NCBI GenBank assembly: GCA_005408345.1
Contig: SEMN01000876.1
Span: 62,001 to 126,000, forward strand
From: Macquaria australasica
Taxonomy: Eukaryota > Chordata > Actinopteri > Centrarchiformes > Percichthyidae
DNA: 64,000 bases
Reading direction: 5' to 3'
Under the pieces are notes generated by a model. That model worked only from the letters and a program-made list of their open reading frames with translations. It did not search any database and was not told the DNA's origin. Every line of letters starts with the position of its first letter. Positions within the stretch are counted from its first letter, which is position 1. The position numbers and the translations under genes were made by a program. Below are positions 10,764-22,280 of this stretch, piece by piece.

Positions 10764-12544
10764 GTAAATAAACACTCAAGCATTTTACCATCAAAGAGGT
10801 AGAGCCATTGTTGTGGTCAGCGTTGTCTCACATGTGTCATGTTGGATGATGTGGCGGGGAGTGTGTTGGTTGTTTTGATGTACAGTGGTGCTTTTCATGA
10901 CCTCTTAAAGGGTTGCGGGGAAGGGGGCGTGTGTTCAACCACAATGCTGAACCTCCATCGATCAAAGTCAAGTGTCAAAACAGACAATTGGGTGATATGG
11001 TATCTTTATAACAATGGAGAAGGGGCTGTGCATCTGAGGGATTTTAAAGATCTTCTGGCTTTGCTCTTGGACACAAAGATACACACGGTACAAATGTTTT
11101 CTACTTATTTACTGAAGATGTTCAGCTATGAAACGGGGAGGCTTTAACTGGATTATAAAGTATTAAAAAATATCAGATAAAAGAAACAAAAAAGTAAAGC
11201 TGTATTCACTTGGATCTTGACTCTAGCAGAGAAACTATTAGACAAACACAAAATCCATTCTTCTGCATTCAGGCTCTAAAAACAAGGTTTGTGTTTCATG
11301 CTTTAGGTCTCCAGGCTGTCATTCAAAGGGTTTGTATTGTAAGCAATTTTTCTTTTGCCCTCTTCCACTTTTCTTTGTGTGCCACTGGCGACCATCATAT
11401 TAAAACACCTTTGTTTATGTTTTCTCTCCCGAAACTGCCTCTTCTCCCTTTTGCCCAGTTTCTTCAAACGATGTGTCATCTTTTTACATGATAGGTCTGG
11501 ACCTGCAGGAAAGCCCTCCCCTGTCCAGCTGTTTTGTTCTGAGGGTAAAGTCTGGGGAGAGTGATGGGGGGTCAATATGGGGGAGAGGGGAGGAGGCATA
11601 GGGGGAGTCGAGAGCAGCGCTCAAAGGGGAAAATGAGCAGAGGGCTTCCTCTCATCCTTGTTCCTACCATGTTAACCCTAAAGATGTGTGTGTATGTATG
11701 TGAGAGAGACACAGAGAGTGAGAAAGAGAATCGTGGGCCTGAATTTTTCCACCCAGTCCTCACAGCAAAGGCATTTCCATAGCAGGTGGTCTGGCTCAGC
11801 CGCCATCTGGAGGCCTCGATGGCCAGATAACCTTCGCTATTTACAAACCCAAAACTTTGTTTAGACAAACCCTCTAAAAGCCATGTGATGGCCAAGAAAA
11901 ACTTCAGGCTCACTTTTGTTTTTAATCATCGAGACCTGGGAAAAGGGAAAGTCACGCTGAATTTCCCCAAAACCACAAAGAGAATACTTCTGTTAGGGAT
12001 ACGTAAATAAATAGTGAATTAGAATAAGATTGTGCAGTTACGTCTCAGACGTTTTGCGTACCAGAAATCAAAGTCCGTAAAGTGGAAATTCATGGGGCTG
12101 CATATGAAGTAGTTTCCTCCCAAAAAGTAAAAATAATCATTTGATTTACATGCTGGGAATGTATAAGCGATGCAGTTTTGTGGTATGGGAAATGACTTGA
12201 CAGAAAAGTGTAATGTCTAAGAAAATTAAACAACAAAACAATAGTCGAAATTATGTCATTTTCCAGATGTTTTTCTTAATTCAGAATTACCTTCTGTTTT
12301 ATTTGCATTTTTGCGGGGTTTTTGGATTATTTTGCGTGAATACAACTAATCATTCCAAATGAATATTTCCAATTTTCCAATTTTCAGTTCAACTCCAGAA
12401 CTCCTTTATGTAACATGTTTTTTTTTTAGGCTACAGCAGGTGAGAGCTGGTTAAGGAGTTTTGTTGAAAACTAGGTCATTTACATTGGAGATATACCTGA
12501 GTTCAACACTCTTTGAATGTTGTTTGAACATCCTTTTCCCCATG
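10764..12544. other. Gene-free stretch
   Basis: Unique sequence. Short purine runs near 11700-11730 and a T9 near 12419. No gene or repeat family recognised. Confidence 0.5.
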
Positions 12545-12571
12545 CAGCTTCTCAGCTTCTCAGCTTCTCAG
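12545..12571 (+). repeat. 8-bp tandem repeat (cagcttct)x3.4
   Basis: Three full copies of 'cagcttct' plus a partial fourth. Confidence 0.9.
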
Positions 12572-12839
12572 TGATTGGGATTGTAATACAGGCCGACTGC
12601 ATTAAAGCCATTTCCGCTAAGTGAAATATGTGTCCCGTCAGTGCGGCTCATTCATTATTTATCCGTTTGCTCACATCTGAAACAAACCTGAAAAAAAAAA
12701 CAAAGCTGTTTATGGCCCTATGGGTTGGAGGAGCACTCGCTGATGTCATCCACGGGATGTGCTGCACGTTGATTTATTCTGAATGTTATTAACCTTTCCC
12801 TCCCCGGAAGGCTCCACTCACCTCCGAGTGAGAGAGAAA

Positions 12840-12876
12840 GGTGGTGGTGGTGGTGGGTGGGGTGGGGGTGGGGGGT
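12840..12876 (+). repeat. GGT/GGGGT tract with G-quadruplex motif
   Basis: A (GGT)n run passes into four G runs of 3, 4, 5 and 6 G separated by single T (12855-12875). This is a textbook four-tract G-quadruplex motif with 1-nt loops on the plus strand. Confidence 0.85.
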
Positions 12877-13501
12877 ATGATTGAAAAGGGAAAAGTGTAT
12901 CAAGGATTGGGTTGCTTCACGTTTGTTCGGGTCAATCTGGGCAAACCCTGTTCCCCCAAGTTCAAAGCAGATAGCATGTGGTTTTTCACTGTCCTGTGAG
13001 TAATTATGAATGGTAAAATAAAGTAACTATGATATTGCCATAACTGAGCAAGCTCGCTGTGGATGATTTCCAGATGTCCCTTACGCACTAATGCATTTGC
13101 TACAGCAATAAAAATACTTTCGATTATATTTTCATTTCAAGAATAGCTGGAGCTATCATTGCAACTGGAACAAAAGCACATGAAAAGGCAAAGGAAGATC
13201 AGAGGAGATGATGAGAGGGTGGGATTCCAGGAAAATTGCATTATTGATAGAATTTTACTATGGGGTGAGAGAGAGGGAAAGATCAAGAGAAGAGATGGAC
13301 TACGGCTCTCAGTATGCAAGTAGCACAGAATTTATCGTCTCGTTGCAGGGGCAAGCAAGGAAATTAAGTGATAAGAAAATCAATTGCATACTCCTGGATC
13401 CATATAAATGTTGCTAATGTTTAAAATTCCCAGTAAATGTGCAGAGAATGCAGCATCGGGGAACGTAGGAGGGTGAAGTAAGGGGTTGCAAGAGAGGACG
13501 T
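12877..13501. other. Gene-free stretch
   Basis: Unique sequence between the two G-rich motifs; nothing recognised. Confidence 0.5.
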
Positions 13502-13532
13502 GGGTGGGGGGGGGGGGGTGGGGGTCGAGGGG
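13502..13532 (+). repeat. Second G-rich tract with G-quadruplex potential
   Basis: G3, T, G13, T, G5, TCGA, G4. Any two or more quadruplex registers are possible. It lies on the same strand as the motif 0.63 kb upstream. Confidence 0.8.
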
Positions 13533-15295
13533 CGTGGAAGAGAGGGTCATCAATCACGTCTGGGTGACACACAATGAAATCTGACCGCAGCCCAAGATGT
13601 TTTAATACGGCATCCATTAGAGCCCTCAAATAAATTGCAATTTGGAAAACAGAACATAATACCAGCCAAGTTTTCCTCATCCATCTTGCAGTGTGTCATG
13701 TAATGTAATTGCGTTGTTAATTTATCCAAGAATTTCCTTGGTACACCATTTCATCCGCATTGGTTAATTTCCCTGTAGAGTATATTTTCTCCCTTTCCCT
13801 CAGCCAGCCCTCCCCTCCTCTAGCTGTATAGCTAGCGGGGGCAGAGTAATGTTTCTGCTTAGCATGGCATTAGTCGAAGGGCTAATCAAAGCACTGAAGT
13901 CTGTGACACTTTATCAATGCCTGGCTGTGTTGGCTGCACACCGGCCGATCTTGATGTAGTGCAGATCCAATCAGGCCTCCACTGCCTGTCATTATGTCCC
14001 AGTGACAGCAGGATCACTCAAAAATGCCTGTGGATTACATCAATATTATTGACAGAGTTTGGGGGCATTTAAAGCTGGGCAGAAGCACCAAATGCATAGC
14101 TGAGGACAGGCACTTCCTGTGTTCGGAGCGAGGCATTACAGCGAGGCTGGGAGAAGACGAGAATGGAAGAGATGTATGGGCACAACGAGGGTAAATGCAA
14201 AAATCAATACACCGCCTAAAATAAAACAGGGAAATATAACAAAGAGATGGAGTGGAGGCGTGGGGTTTACTTTGATGCATAAAAATGAAAAACTTTGCAA
14301 ATGGATTTGTTTAATATTTTAGCCAGTGTTTGAGAAAATAATTCCAACAATAAAGACAAGACAAGAACCTGGGTGGTTTAGCTGTCAGCGATAATGAGCT
14401 AAGGACCTGTAATGCAACAATAACACCATAGAAATTTTCTTCATTCCTAAAATGGCTATGTCTAGATACAGGATTGGCACGTTTTGACATCCCTTTACAG
14501 CTGCATGGCGTGATATCCACAGGTGCTGACCCCAGTCTTGGTAAGAGGAATACCACTGACGGTGCATAGAGGGGGACTAATACGGGCCCCTGCTGGAAAA
14601 GTCTCTCCTGGTATCTGGCATAAACCAAGAGTGTTTTCTTACCTCCTGTCACCTGACTGGGGATCTTGAGGAAGGGGCTGGGAGGTGAGGGTAGGAATGG
14701 CCCTGCGGGGGGAGTTGGACGAGGTGAATGGGATACTTTTTTCTCTCCCGGTGCAGTCCTGAACATGTCTTCTCTCCCATCAGGCCCATGAGGGTAGACA
14801 GAGAGTGAGGAAGAGAGCAAGACGCCTGACATGATCAAAGGATGACAGGAGAGCTAGAGGAGGAGAATCGACCAAAACAAAGGCTCATTCTAAAGTTCCC
14901 TTGTGCGGGGTTCCTTACCGGCTGACAGAGAGGGAGAGACATGGTCTCCACCCCTCAGCCAGCACTCATTTCTGCCAGTGGACACATCACAGGCAACAAA
15001 TGAGCTCCGGTTATTTGATTCATCTGTATATTTTACATACAAGAAATATTCAACATCAGGTCCAAAGTATGCGTGCATGTGCCTGCTGAATGATTTCATA
15101 GTTCCCTAAGGTCAGGTATTAGTCACGATAGACACGTACAGAAGGTTAATTTAGTTTTATTTGGTATATTCTTGCAATCAGAAATATAAGCTTTTGCATT
15201 ACACTTACAGTGGTTTAGAAGACACTGAAAGGGAGAAGTACTTATCAGTAATATCAGTATAAAAATACTGTTGCAAGTCCAACTTTAATGTTTTA
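13533..15295. other. Gene-free stretch; longest minus-strand open frame not recognised
   Basis: The minus strand is open for 175 codons at 14838-14311. The product is Ser/Pro/Leu-rich, has no recognised domain and no supporting splice or polyadenylation context, so it is not called as a gene. 13700-14040 is motif-dense (for example 'ctagctgtatagctagcg' palindrome near 13820) and could be conserved non-coding DNA. Confidence 0.4.
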
Positions 15296-15470
15296 GTTCA
15301 CTCTCGCCACTCTCATAGCATTGTTTTCACCTGCAGCAGGCAGCTCTTTTTAGCAAAAAAATCTCTAGAAATGTACTGTACACTACCTGCCCAGCATCAA
15401 ACAGCAGACAAAGTTAGCGACTAGCTGGTGAACACCAGTGGAGCATTTAGCAGCTAAAGAGGCATTTAAT
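15296..15470 (+). repeat. Percomorph interspersed repeat ('gcgactagctggtgaac' family)
   Basis: The run from 'cacctgcagcaggcagctc' through 'gtactgtacactacctgcc', 'cagcatcaaacagcagac' and 'gcgactagctggtgaacac' to 'gcatttagcagctaaagag' closely follows a repeat I know from many spiny-rayed fish loci. Exact ends and class are not determined. Confidence 0.55.
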
Positions 15471-15725
15471 TCCCTTAGGTGTCACAATGGCTACTTTGTT
15501 TAGTTATTTTGCACAATTCTCTTCTGTTCTCTTTTCCCATTTTTTTCAGTCATTAATATCTTCTATACCTGCCGTTCCCCACCTGCCCTGTAGTTGCCCT
15601 CAGTGTGTTACCAATCCCAGTCACTTGATCCCCTCACACACCAGCACACCTATTCCCATTTCTCTCATTATGTCCCCTGCATATATGGAGCCCTTTTTCC
15701 CCAGTCATTTGCCTGACTGAAATGT

Positions 15726-15837
15726 TGTGGAGCCAAAGTATAAGGTAGCATCAAATGGAAAAACGCAAGTAATGTACATCTACCTCAAAGAAGTATAGCA
15801 CTTGAGTAAATGTAATCAGTTACTTTCCACCACTGGA
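15726..15837 (+). repeat. Percomorph interspersed repeat ending 'ttactttccaccactgg'
   Basis: Words in order: 'agtataaggtagcatcaaatgg', 'gcaagtaatgtacatctacctca', 'cacttgagtaaatgtaatcag', 'ttactttccaccactgg'. This is the usual right end of a very abundant fish element. The class is not assigned here. It lies 0.25 kb after the previous repeat. Confidence 0.65.
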
Positions 15838-18800
15838 AGACACTGACTGCATACATCAAATACATTCAACGGGTACTTATTTGAAGGTGATTTGGTGATG
15901 CTGCTGATGTTCATTTAGCTAAAAATTTGAATTCTGTGTCAGAACTCACCACATGGGACCATAACAGTGTTGCCACGAGTCCAGCTGAGCTGTCTTCTCC
16001 GTGTTCTGCAAATCTATCATTAAAACTTCAGTGGTTTACAGAGAGGAAGTCTCACTACTTCCAGATAAATCAGTGAAATAAAGACAAAACCTTTCATGCA
16101 TGTCCAGAAAGCAACGGCCCTCCAACCTCACAAACCTCAAAGCCAAGGCTGCAGAAAGACATATTTATTTTCATGGTTTTGAGAGGTATAATCTGATGTC
16201 ATTATGTGGATTTGGCTGAGCTGAACGTCTACATCTGAGTGGAATGGCTATAGTTTTGAAATCAGCACCGAAAAAGACACTTTTTTTAAAAGGCTTATGT
16301 ATCTGCGAGCATCTGTGATGTTTAAGTGATGATCATATATTTCAGTTTTTATTTAGCGTAGAACAAATATGTTACAGGATTGGATTTCACACATTTCAGG
16401 AGACCATATGCTACTTCCTGAAAGATCTGGGTGATTTGGAGGATTGACAAAAAGCACTCAACATACTCACCAGAACACCAACTATCATTTACTGATTTAG
16501 AGGGTTGTATGAAAATGGTGCTGAATACAGTTTTTTGGGTTTGGTTTTCTGTTTGCCTGACTAGGATTGAATGTCTTATCTTTCTTTAGATGGACAGGCA
16601 TTTTCCTGATCTGACCTTAAAGCCCACACCCCCGACCATCAAATTCACCTCCACCCACCACACTTTCTCTCCCCTTCTTCTTTATAGAAGTAAATGATGT
16701 CTCAGGAGGAAGAACACAAGGAAGAGGTGTTTGCTTCCTCAAATTCCACCTCCTCACATGAAGTGCAGCAATACCATGAAGACATGAGGGGGGGGTCCTT
16801 AAAATGTCTACTCCGACTATTTCCTCTATGCAGCCTGTCACGGCCAATGCAGCTTAAGACAACAGGAAGGGCAAACAAGCACTTGTACGTCCGTCACCAT
16901 TCTGACAGGTGAAATAAAAGGTTGACAGGACTGAAATCTAGCTTGGCCCCCCAGACATGGCCTCCTCAGCTCTTACTCCAGACTAGGGAAAGGTGAGAAA
17001 TAAATTAGTAATAGTGCTTTACCTGTCAACAATGCAGGCACTCCTGGCTATCGACCCACCGGTGTGTTCACAGAGTGCAACTCGAACGCATTTACCTACA
17101 GTCTAAAAGTTAGCAATGCGCTCAAGAAAATGATTCAAAATCATAATAGTTTGATCCCCATATGGGCAGCATAAAGTTGGCCAGGAGGTGAATCAATAGC
17201 GTTGAGGTGCCCTGGAGCAGAGCAGGTATTTCAGTAATAATCAAAAGATTGGTCCTGAAACTGAAAGCATTAGTTAGCTGCACAGTGGATCTATTCAAAT
17301 GACCATTTAAACCAAAGGCTTTTCATTTAGTGCCCTTATCCACAGGAAAATCTCCCAGCTTCAGGTGTATCAGATATCAACCAGCCTCTGAAATTAGCAA
17401 AGGAATTTGCCTAATTGAATTTGCAATCAACTTTGGTTTCAGGCCTGTAAGTCTACTTCCATTTATGTTCTTTGTAGCGCTATTAAAAGAAATAAATGTG
17501 TCCATGTTCATCTTAAAATAATTCTTTATGGCTGGAGTCTTAATTGGTATAAACCCAAGACCTTTCTACACAAAAGAAAAATATTTTCTCTAAACATCTG
17601 GTTTCAAGGCCGTCAGCCATCAACACTTTCTAATTTATAGCTTTATAGCTCTTTGTAATGCAGCATTCTTGGTACATTTCGTTGGCCTTTCACAGGATGC
17701 TCTACAAGCCTCATTTTTAACCATCAGACTTTCATGACCCCTTAAATCTTTCTGTGGGATTCTACAGGCTGGTAAAATGGTTATGACCTATTTATCTGTT
17801 TTATGGACTCCCTGGCCATTTCAGATGGACAAAAATCAATGTCATTTTTGACTGAAATCAATCGAATTTACTGGTGGTAATTTGAACATGCAGCGGAATA
17901 AGGGTACAAGGGAATTGTGGGCTAGAAAACCACTGACAGGGAGATTTCTACCTAGTCAATAAATGCTGTGGTTGAACTTAAGATTGAATATGTAGAAAAA
18001 GACAAGAATGTTAAAATAACCTAATCCCTGAACCATTCTAAAAGCTATTATTTGTTTTAATTTTTTGCTTTAGCTTCTGTATATTTCAGTTTCATGTGAA
18101 GTAATTTTAATGCATGGCTTCAAAGAAAAAGGGATACAGCATTTATATGACAAGACAAAAACATCATTGATCATTTTGTTGTGAAAGCCACATCTTGGTA
18201 ATCCCTCTCTTCCTCTCGCCATCGCTGCACTGTCTAATGATGCACAGATTGACACTGTGGCCCCTCCTCCTTTCCCTTTTCTCTTCTCTGCCCATCTGTG
18301 TGAAAGATCCTAGTGTACAATACTGCTTCTGCATGTTCCCTTAGATGTGCCTCCCAGCCTGGGAGAATAAGGGATTAATGAGATAGATTTATCTTTTCTG
18401 GTAATACACCCGCCATTGTTTTCTCCATGCATGTCCTAAATGCATCCCAGAGTGCCTTGGGAGAGGGCTGCATCATTGAGTCCCATAGATCAGTGGTGCA
18501 GCATTCTATTCTAAAAAGAAAAAAGCAAGACATGTATGCATACACATATTATTCACTCAGCATTTTAGCACTTTAACAAGTACGTTATTCTGAATTTAGA
18601 AATGAATATTACAAGTGTATGCTGAATTTGTACATGTCTCTGACTTTCATACATAGCTCAAGAACATAGTTACAATATTATTTGCACAGTGTGTTATAAA
18701 TAAATAAAATATTTTGTTTTATAGCCATTATTACAATGAAGCACAGATGTACTTAGAATAGTCTCAATTTATTCTATATGCTTGGATATATAACTGTAAT

Positions 18801-19699
18801 AAAGAAATTATATGGTTTTATGTATCTAGTTGATATTGCTGTAGTCTCATTAATGTAACAGATCTTCTCCAAATGATTTTCTCTTTCTGTTAAATCACTG
18901 AAAAGACTAAACTGATTTAAAAAAAAACCCCAAACCCTTAAACAAGGAAATACAAAAGAGAAATCAGTTGTTAAATGCTCTCCTGATTACCCTTACAATC
19001 CATATCAATACAAACCATGATTGTACAATTTACTGAAACTACATACATGAACTCATCAAAGAGCAATCTGAAACAACCTGGAGCTACTCATATACATGGA
19101 TAGACAATTATAGTGTCCTTAGGAGAGTAGTTAAAAAAGGCTAAGAGTCAATAATGACTTACATGTTCTTATTTGGTTTTTTCAATGCTTTTGCCCTCAC
19201 TGGGAAATTGTTTTGCTGCACTGCCTCAAGGTTGACGTAAATTAGCCAAGATTTTACATTACTGCCATGCAGATGAATATGCGAAAGCTCCATCTTGGAG
19301 GACAATTACACCATTTATGTAGATTGTCATCACAGCACCCATTTACACTTAGATTAATTGGGTATAGCAAAATTTAAAAAATTAAAATGAATTGTTGATG
19401 GAAATAAAGAGTATTGTTTCATAAAATGCAATTAAAATATCACACTCATCTTCTAGAAAATGTATGCTTCAGTTAAATTGCATAGTGCATCTAAAGAAAC
19501 ACACAAATCCCTGTCAGGGCATATCCCCAGAGCATCTGTTTGAATAGTCAGCTGCTAAAAATGAGAGGACACACACTATAATTATCAGGGCATGAATCAC
19601 ACACACACTATCCTCCCATTGCCATGCATTCCTGCCTGGGTGGCAAACCAGAGAAAAATAAACGGTGACCCCGGACACTGGTGGTTGTTTTGCTAACAG
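15838..19699. other. Gene-free stretch
   Basis: Long unique AT-rich region. G8 occurs at 16788-16795. About 17290-17520 and 18380-18500 are motif-dense without simple repeats and might be conserved elements (inference only). No coding sequence recognised. Confidence 0.45.
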
Positions 19700-19750
19700 G
19701 TGAAGAACCAGCTTTCAGCACGCCAGAGATCAAGTTTCTGAAGAAACCTG
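19700..19750 (+). CDS. Candidate 51-bp cassette exon (unproven)
   Basis: A T-rich acceptor-like stretch ends in 'ctaacag' at 19699, and a good donor 'cctg/gtgaga' follows at 19750/19751. The 51-bp interval keeps frame and reads EEPAFSTPEIKFLKKP in phase 1. Without splicing at the donor the same frame would stop at 19771-19773 after GESIDDC. No family is recognised and AG...GT pairs are common by chance, so this is a weak call. Confidence 0.15.
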
Positions 19751-21053
19751 GTGAGAGCATTGATGACTGTTAAAGTTGCGCGTTCAAAGTGTGTGAGAGT
19801 GATTGTGCATGTGTGTTTTTCTCCAATCGCAACAGCCTAGAGCAAATCAGACACACATCTACCCTCAAAGTCCCTGACCTCCCAGCGTGAATGGCAAGTG
19901 TTTTGGAAATTTACAGCGGGAGTGATTAGCTCATATTTAAATGCAGCTTAACAGCTAACTTCCTGAAAATTTCACAGAGGTGAAGTAGTTGCTGTATTTT
20001 AGCCATCCCAGTGGTAGCAAGTCTTCCTGAGTGAGTGGCTAAAGGCTTCCGTGATTACAGATTTAGAAGTTGGGCATTTTTTCTGGTCTGTGTGAGACTT
20101 CAAGGTGAAAAGAATCCAATCAAATCCAAATATCTGCACCGTGTGGGATTCAACTTGAAATGTCTTGAAACTTTAAGCTATCCACCATTACAGCAGGTCA
20201 GACGTGCAGTGGTCTGAGAATCTTGTACACACATTCTTTTGATTAATTTTTCCTCTCATCCATTCACACCCCAAAGGCTCAGAGTTGAGAGCCACATTCT
20301 TGCCCAAACCCTTTTCTCATGTTTGAAGGTGAAGAGAGAAGATGAGGCTAAACCTGCGGAACCAGCAGCTTCCAGAGAAACAAATGAGTGATTGCTCCGC
20401 TGGAACACTTTAGCCCCGGTGTCACAGTAATGCGCGTGGCTGTCTTAACTTGAAATGGCGGAGCAACTGAAGAGGGTTTCCTCTCCTGAATCCCTCGCTC
20501 CTCTCCACACATGCACAGCCATCAGCAGGTTAATTAACTGTGAAAGCTGCTCACTTGAAACCTTAAATCACTCATTCAGCGTTCTGTCATGAGCCGCCAG
20601 CTTAACCACGCTGACGAGGGTTCCGCCTTGTTTACCCAACACAGGAGACAGCGGCGTGGAGGTGGGGAGGGTGGGGATTTAGGTGGTGTGGTGAGGCACT
20701 GCGCGGAGGGCATCACATTTGGACTATGAGGATGGAAGGAAAATGTCAGTGAGTGATCTAAAATCACATGAAGAAATATACCCCTGGGTGTCACTATAAA
20801 TGTGTGGCTGCTCTTTTTCGTATCTCTGTGATTGCAGACTGCCATTCTTTGTGCTCTGTGAAACCTAATCTGTCGATTCAGACTGTTTGAATAATAACAG
20901 GTGGATTGGATATGAGGGTCTTGGGTATTTTGGAGGTGAACCAATCCCACCCACTCTACCGATATCCTCCCTGAGCACATGTACACCCAGACATCTTTTT
21001 CTTTTGTCTAACAATAATTCTATACCGATATATACAGGGTCTAAAGGCTGTAT
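19751..21053. other. Gene-free stretch
   Basis: Unique sequence. At about 20330-20389 the frame reads KREDEAKPAEPAASRETNE then TGA, which is protein-like in composition but short and unrecognised. Confidence 0.4.
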
Positions 21054-21230
21054 TCATTCCTTCTCATCTTCCACGGCATCCTCTCTGCCACAGGGCAAGA
21101 TGGCGAGGAATTCCCAGCATTCCTCAGTGAAGGTGGCACGGACTTCTTGGGTGACATCTGTCTGCCACGCAGCCAACCCCAAGCTGATCTCCTTCACACC
21201 CTTCAGGGCTCGTATTATTCCTGCCTCCAT
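21054..21230 (-). CDS. Candidate 58-codon ORF or terminal exon, unknown product
   Basis: On the minus strand ATG at 21230-21228 opens 58 codons to TGA at 21056-21054. The translation begins MEAGIIRALKGVKEISLG, has a hydrophobic, W-containing middle (AAWQTDVTQEV, ECWEFLAIL) and ends in an acidic tail (GREDAVEDEKE). Third positions are mostly G or C although the surroundings are AT-rich, which favours coding. The plus strand is also open here, and a strong pyrimidine tract with 'ccacag' at 21093 precedes a frame reading QDGEEFPAFLSEGGTDFLG, so the coding strand is ambiguous. I do not recognise a family; a decayed exon or pseudogene fragment is possible. Confidence 0.3.
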   Translation of the reverse strand: MEAGIIRALKGVKEISLGLAAWQTDVTQEVRATFTEECWEFLAILPCGREDAVEDEKE

Positions 21231-21739
21231 AGGTCATCCATAATATCCAAATGTGTTTGCTTAGGGAGAACTGTGACGTTTGCCTGTTTTCCCTCATTAG
21301 TCAAAAGGCAGCGGCGGGATAGGCCTCTCTTTCAGAGCAAGACCTAGCAGAGAGGTTGTGGTCATGTCTGCTCATTTCTCCTTTTAACAGGTTGGACATC
21401 TCAGAGGCGCGGGTTCATTTTGTTCTCACTGCAGGGGTACTGACCACTAATGGCACCCTAGGGAGGACTGGACTAATATGTAAGAGCTTTCAACAACAGC
21501 TAATATCTGGGACAGATATTTGGATTCACTTATGTTGTGAAATAATCCATTCATTAAAAAAGGATGAGATGAAAACCAAGTTTCATTTTGAAATGTGGCT
21601 TGAAAACGGTGTTTTCCCTTTGACTGCTAAAGTGCTAAGAATATTGACCATAAACAAAATGACCAGCCCCGGGACCATCTTTCTCTCTCTCTCTCTTTCT
21701 CCCTGCCTTTACAATCCTCTGTCCTTCCTTTGAAACATT
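21231..21739. other. Gene-free stretch with (TC)7 at 21682-21696
   Basis: Unique sequence; a short TC microsatellite lies at 21682-21696. Confidence 0.5.
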
Positions 21740-22280
21740 ACCGGTGAATATCACATCCATTAATCACCTCCCATCCAAATAATCTCATAAACCTTTTTAC
21801 AGTGTAATTCATGCTCATCAGCATTCTTTGTTTAACATTTATGTTTATCGATAAATGAAGATAGGTTTAAATAATTCAGAACAAACATTAGCTGTGAGCA
21901 AGGAGATTAATAATTGATGGGCTGTGTGAAGGGCTGGGCCACTCTGGGAATAGATAATATTAGCTTAATGCAGGGCTGTGTGAACAGGGGAAGTGTAATG
22001 GACCCGCCGCCTTTAACTGATGATGGTTATTGTGGCCTGAAAGTTGTTACAAAAGGGGAAAAAAAAGGGGTCTGAGTCGTGCAGAGGGGGGAGGGGTTGT
22101 AGTGTGGTCATAGATTTGGCTCATAGGAGCTGACAGTGCAAATTGTGGTTTTAATAGCAGGAGGTTTACACATTCTACAGAGAGGCCCTAATGGCCAGGC
22201 CTGTGCTTAGCGTAAAGGGAGAAAAATGGCCCTGTGCTATTAAAATGAAACTTGAGAAGGTCCTTGCTCTTAGTTTGGTA
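21740..22280. promoter_or_regulatory. Possible conserved non-coding element
   Basis: More than 500 bases without simple repeats or known interspersed repeats, rich in homeodomain-type words (attaat, taataattgatgg, tttatcgataaatg) alternating with GC-rich words. No coding frame. This is what vertebrate developmental enhancers often look like, but composition alone cannot prove conservation. Confidence 0.3.

Noticed and set aside
10430..10783. 117-codon minus-strand frame over the CpG cluster
   Set aside because: No family recognised and both strands are open; the CpG cluster itself is the more solid observation.
14311..14838. 175-codon minus-strand open frame
   Set aside because: Ser/Pro/Leu-rich, no domain, no homologue recognised; likely chance.
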